Shown here one piece after another: positions 5,248 to 7,207 of a stretch of DNA of 7,207 nucleotides (positions are counted from its first letter, which is position 1; each line of letters starts with the position of its first letter). This DNA is from Alphaproteobacteria bacterium (GTDB lineage Bacteria; Pseudomonadota; Alphaproteobacteria; UBA9219): contig JAGWKW010000061.1 of assembly GCA_028865155.1 (NCBI GenBank), positions 1 through 7,207 on the forward strand, written 5' to 3'. The notes under the pieces are model-generated. The model ran no database searches and had not been told where the DNA came from. It saw only the letters and a program-made list of their open reading frames with translations. Made by a program: the position numbers and the translations under genes.

Positions 5248-6072
5248 ATGGCACGGTTTTCCGCTTCCGCTTTTTGCGCCGCATTTCTGGGCTTATGTCT
5301 TTGCGCCGCAAGTGCGCCGCGGGCGGAAGCCGATACGCAGGCGATCCGCGCATCCAACAATTCAGTCTGGATCTCGGCGGGCGGTTCCTTGCTCAACTAT
5401 AAAGAACCCACCACCGCGCCGAACCTTCCTGACAGCGAACGCGGCTGGACATCCTCGGTCGCGGCCGGAGCCAGCATGCTTGGGCGCGGCGATGCGCCGG
5501 GACTGGCCCGCAATTTATATCTCGCCCTCGAAACCGAAGGCGATTTCGGCGATGTTCATTATAACGGCGCCTATTTCAACAGCCCGACCACGCCGCTTAC
5601 GGGAACGACGACGGAAAGCATCTGGACGATAGACGGAAAAATCGGTCGCGCCTTCACGGTCGATTCAAGCCTGATGCTGACGCCCTATCTCGAACTTGGC
5701 TACCGCTACTGGGATCGTCAGCTCAGTAGCATTCAGGATGAAAAATACCAGCATATCGATACGCTCGGCGGGTTGATGGTTCAACTTGCCCCCACTCGTC
5801 GCCTTGTCCTGACAGGCTACGGCTCGGCGGGTACGACTTTTTCAGCGAAAATGGACACCGGTGGCAACACATACAATCTGGCCGATTCCGCGATTTACAA
5901 GGCAGGCGGCAAAATCGGCTATGACCTGACACCACAAACGGAAGTGTTCACGACGCTCGACTATACTTATTTCCGTTATGGCCAAAGTCCGGTCGTCGCG
6001 GGCGCTTACGAGCCCAACAGCCACACCGAAAGCACAGCTGTGCGTGTCGGCATCGGCTACCACTTCCAGTAA
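5248..6072 (+). CDS. Outer-membrane beta-barrel protein
   Basis: This 274-residue protein has a signal peptide (residues 1 to about 29, hydrophobic core AFCAAFLGLCLCAASA, likely cleavage after AEA). Alternating amphipathic strands with Tyr/Trp girdles follow: SVWISAGGSLLNY, LYLALETEGDFG, LMLTPYLELGYRYW, RLVLTGYGSAGTTF, EVFTTLDYTYFRYG and the closing strand TAVRVGIGYHFQ. The end GYHFQ resembles the C-terminal signature read by the BAM machinery, although the aromatic is penultimate rather than last. Size and strand number suggest a small barrel of about 8-10 strands like OmpA-transmembrane or opacity-type proteins; no specific ligand can be assigned. The start has GGGGG about 5 nt upstream. 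Its stop codon TAA overlaps the next gene's ATG by one base. Confidence 0.8.
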   Translation: MARFSASAFCAAFLGLCLCAASAPRAEADTQAIRASNNSVWISAGGSLLNYKEPTTAPNLPDSERGWTSSVAAGASMLGRGDAPGLARNLYLALETEGDFGDVHYNGAYFNSPTTPLTGTTTESIWTIDGKIGRAFTVDSSLMLTPYLELGYRYWDRQLSSIQDEKYQHIDTLGGLMVQLAPTRRLVLTGYGSAGTTFSAKMDTGGNTYNLADSAIYKAGGKIGYDLTPQTEVFTTLDYTYFRYGQSPVVAGAYEPNSHTESTAVRVGIGYHFQ

Positions 6073-6941
6073 TGACGGCGCCTTACAACGGCTTTTTCGT
6101 CAATCTCGGCCGTAGCGCGGAACGCCGCGCGCAGACCGAGGCCGAACTGGCGCGCCACGGCTTAACGCATCGCTACGCCCGTTTCGCGGCGGCCGAAGGC
6201 AACGCGCTCAACGTTCCCAATCCGCACAATCTCAGCGATGGCGTGATCGGCTGTTTCACCTCGCACTATCTTCTGCTCAAGCAAAATCTCGGCAGCGACA
6301 AGCACCTCCATGTGGTCGAGGACGAAGTTCTGTTCGCCGATTGCGCCGCGCGCGTGATCGACTGGGCGATCGAAACCGGCTACGCGGACGATTACGACAT
6401 CGTCTATACCGACATCTCCGTGCCGCTGCGCAACGAAATCCACAAGCTTTACAAATCCGCCTATGACAAAGCAGTAAAACGCAACGCGGACGGCAAAATC
6501 GAAAGCGTCGCCTTCGACGTGCTCAATGTCTGCAACCGTACCTACGCCTCGACCAGCTCGTTCCTCGTCAATAAAAACGCGATCCGCAAGATCCACGACA
6601 TGTTCGAAGCCGAACTGGCGCGCGGGCCCACGAATCCGGTCGACATCATCATCCGCGAGAAGAACCATCGCGGGCACCTGAAGGTCGGCTGCATCTTCCC
6701 GTTCGTGACCTCGACGCGGCTCGGCAATTTCTTCGCCTCGACCATCGACGCGCGGCCCGACCGCGAACCCGAACTCGCCGTCGACCTCGCCCGCACGATG
6801 TTCTTCATCGACAGCGACTGGGACAAGTGCCAGGCTTATCTCGACCGCTACGCCCCGCCGCCCCCGGCGGACGACAAACTGGCCCATATGCTGGGCCAGT
6901 TGCTGACTTATTCCCTGTCCGACAAATACCGCTTTTTCTAG
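6072..6941 (+). CDS. Glycosyltransferase family 25 (LPS-type)
   Basis: This 289-residue cytoplasmic enzyme fits GT25, the family of LOS/LPS galactosyltransferases (Lex-1/LgtB type). Seen: the N-terminal GFFVNLGRSAERR (residues 7-19), the family's GxxGCxxSH signature as GVIGCFTSH (57-65), a VVEDEVLF motif (81-88) in place of the usual EDD-type metal/sugar-nucleotide site, DYDIVYTDIS (107-116), TYASTSSFLV (157-166) and NPVDIII (188-194). It would transfer a sugar from a nucleotide donor to an envelope glycan or possibly a protein; donor and acceptor cannot be read from sequence. The ATG shares its A with the barrel gene's TAA and has no good Shine-Dalgarno, so translation probably depends on coupling to the barrel gene. 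Confidence 0.85.
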   Translation: MTAPYNGFFVNLGRSAERRAQTEAELARHGLTHRYARFAAAEGNALNVPNPHNLSDGVIGCFTSHYLLLKQNLGSDKHLHVVEDEVLFADCAARVIDWAIETGYADDYDIVYTDISVPLRNEIHKLYKSAYDKAVKRNADGKIESVAFDVLNVCNRTYASTSSFLVNKNAIRKIHDMFEAELARGPTNPVDIIIREKNHRGHLKVGCIFPFVTSTRLGNFFASTIDARPDREPELAVDLARTMFFIDSDWDKCQAYLDRYAPPPPADDKLAHMLGQLLTYSLSDKYRFF

Positions 6942-6971
6942 TTTTTTGGGCTTGAAAGTAATTTGTTTCTT

Positions 6972-7005
6972 GCAATGCGGAGGCAAAAATATCATTGCTT
7001 TTGCC
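6972..7005. promoter_or_regulatory. Interleaved inverted repeats in the leader of the last gene
   Basis: Two inverted repeats interlock: GCAATG (6972-6977) with CATTGC (6993-6998), and GGCAAAA (6982-6988) with TTTTGCC (6999-7005). The order is arm 1, arm 2, partner 1, partner 2. Both stems can hardly form together because the two right arms abut, so two mutually exclusive hairpins are more likely than a pseudoknot. The element ends 24 nt before the first start codon at 7029. It could be a regulatory leader or an operator; neither is shown. Confidence 0.4.
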
Positions 7006-7015
7006 GAGAATATTG

Positions 7016-7077
7016 AAAGGAGTTTTCAATGAACAAGACAGTAAAAAAGGAGTTTTCAATGAACAAGACAGTAAAAA
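7016..7077 (+). repeat. In-frame 30-bp tandem duplication of a ribosome-binding site and start codon
   Basis: Positions 7016-7047 are identical to 7046-7077 (32 bp at a 30-bp period). Each unit contains AAGGAG, a 6-nt spacer TTTTCA and an ATG (7029 and 7059), then codons for Met-Asn-Lys-Thr-Val-Lys. The 30-bp period keeps the two starts in the same frame. Confidence 0.95.
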
Positions 7078-7207
7078 GAGCCATATTTGGCGTATTCGGC
7101 TTGGCGGCGGCGGCGATGTTCGGCACCGCCCTTTATAATCTGCATGAAAGTGTCGAGCAGAATGCAACTCAGCAGAGGCTGCAGCTCGATACCGCTTTGA
7201 AAGAAGG
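7029..7207 (+). CDS. Membrane-anchored protein with duplicated start, 5' part only
   Basis: The gene runs off the right edge, with 59 codons visible from the first ATG (7029) or 49 from the second (7059). Both starts have a perfect AAGGAG at 6 nt. Use of the first adds ten residues (MNKTVKKEFS). From the second Met the protein has a short basic N-terminus (MNKTVKR), a single membrane segment (about residues 8-27, IFGVFGLAAAAMFGTALYNL) and then a Gln/Glu/Leu-rich hydrophilic stretch (ESVEQNATQQRLQLDTALKEG), probably helical and periplasmic. That resembles the N-terminus of a membrane sensor or chemoreceptor, or an uncleaved signal-anchor protein. The fragment is too short to identify a family. 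The original start is probably ATG 7059, with the upstream one added by the duplication; this is inferred. Confidence 0.75.
   Translation, partial: MNKTVKKEFSMNKTVKRAIFGVFGLAAAAMFGTALYNLHESVEQNATQQRLQLDTALKE

Noticed and set aside
6162..6995. Long minus-strand open frame opposite the glycosyltransferase.
   Set aside because: The GT25 motifs on the plus strand explain the DNA. The antisense translation shows no domain pattern and no ribosome-binding site was evident.
6972..7005. Reading the interleaved repeats as a true H-type pseudoknot riboswitch.
   Set aside because: The two right arms are directly adjacent, leaving no loop to cross the first stem, and I recognise no known riboswitch consensus. 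Alternative hairpins are the safer description.
1..7207. CRISPR arrays, tRNA or rRNA genes.
   Set aside because: There are no regularly spaced direct repeats with unique spacers, and I recognise no cloverleaf or rRNA motif.

Overview
The window reads as a piece of an alphaproteobacterial chromosome. The evidence is GC-rich coding sequence with G/C-ending codons, a COQ10/RatA-type protein, a DUF4743-type NUDIX hydrolase, a fold-III (alanine racemase-like) ornithine/lysine decarboxylase, and a C-rich/G-rich intergenic hairpin of a kind common in alphaproteobacterial genomes. I cannot place it to genus. I see no rRNA, tRNA, CRISPR array or recognisable transposase.

Layout. The left edge holds the C-terminal 56 codons of a COQ10/RatA START-domain protein (+). 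It converges, across a short G/C-rich hairpin, on a minus-strand pair: a DUF4743/NUDIX hydrolase and, upstream of it, an unrecognised 118-residue tryptophan-rich protein. A 562-bp non-coding stretch follows, then a minus-strand PLP-dependent decarboxylase with unusual N- and C-terminal tails, then a 517-bp non-coding stretch. Each non-coding stretch carries one copy of the same ~120-140 bp repeat in the same orientation, so the decarboxylase gene is bracketed by direct repeats.

From about 3.9 kb to the right edge everything is on the plus strand and concerns the cell envelope: undecaprenyl-diphosphatase (uppP), a secreted His-rich/Tyr-Pro-rich protein with a surface-antigen-like C-terminal segment, an outer-membrane beta-barrel protein, and a family-25 (LPS-type) glycosyltransferase whose start codon overlaps the barrel gene's stop. 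The gaps are small (58, 30 and -1 bp), so these four could be co-transcribed. uppP recycles the lipid carrier used for peptidoglycan and O-antigen-type glycans, and the glycosyltransferase would add sugars to envelope glycans. A direct link between barrel protein and glycosyltransferase is inference. After an 87-bp gap containing two interleaved inverted repeats, a membrane-anchored protein begins and runs off the right edge. Its ribosome-binding site and start codon are tandemly duplicated in frame.

Nothing here is a clear-cut new defence or mobile system. The most interesting signals are small: the repeat bracketing the decarboxylase, the duplicated translation-initiation site, the 15-bp duplication that creates a stop codon, and the translationally overlapped barrel/glycosyltransferase pair.
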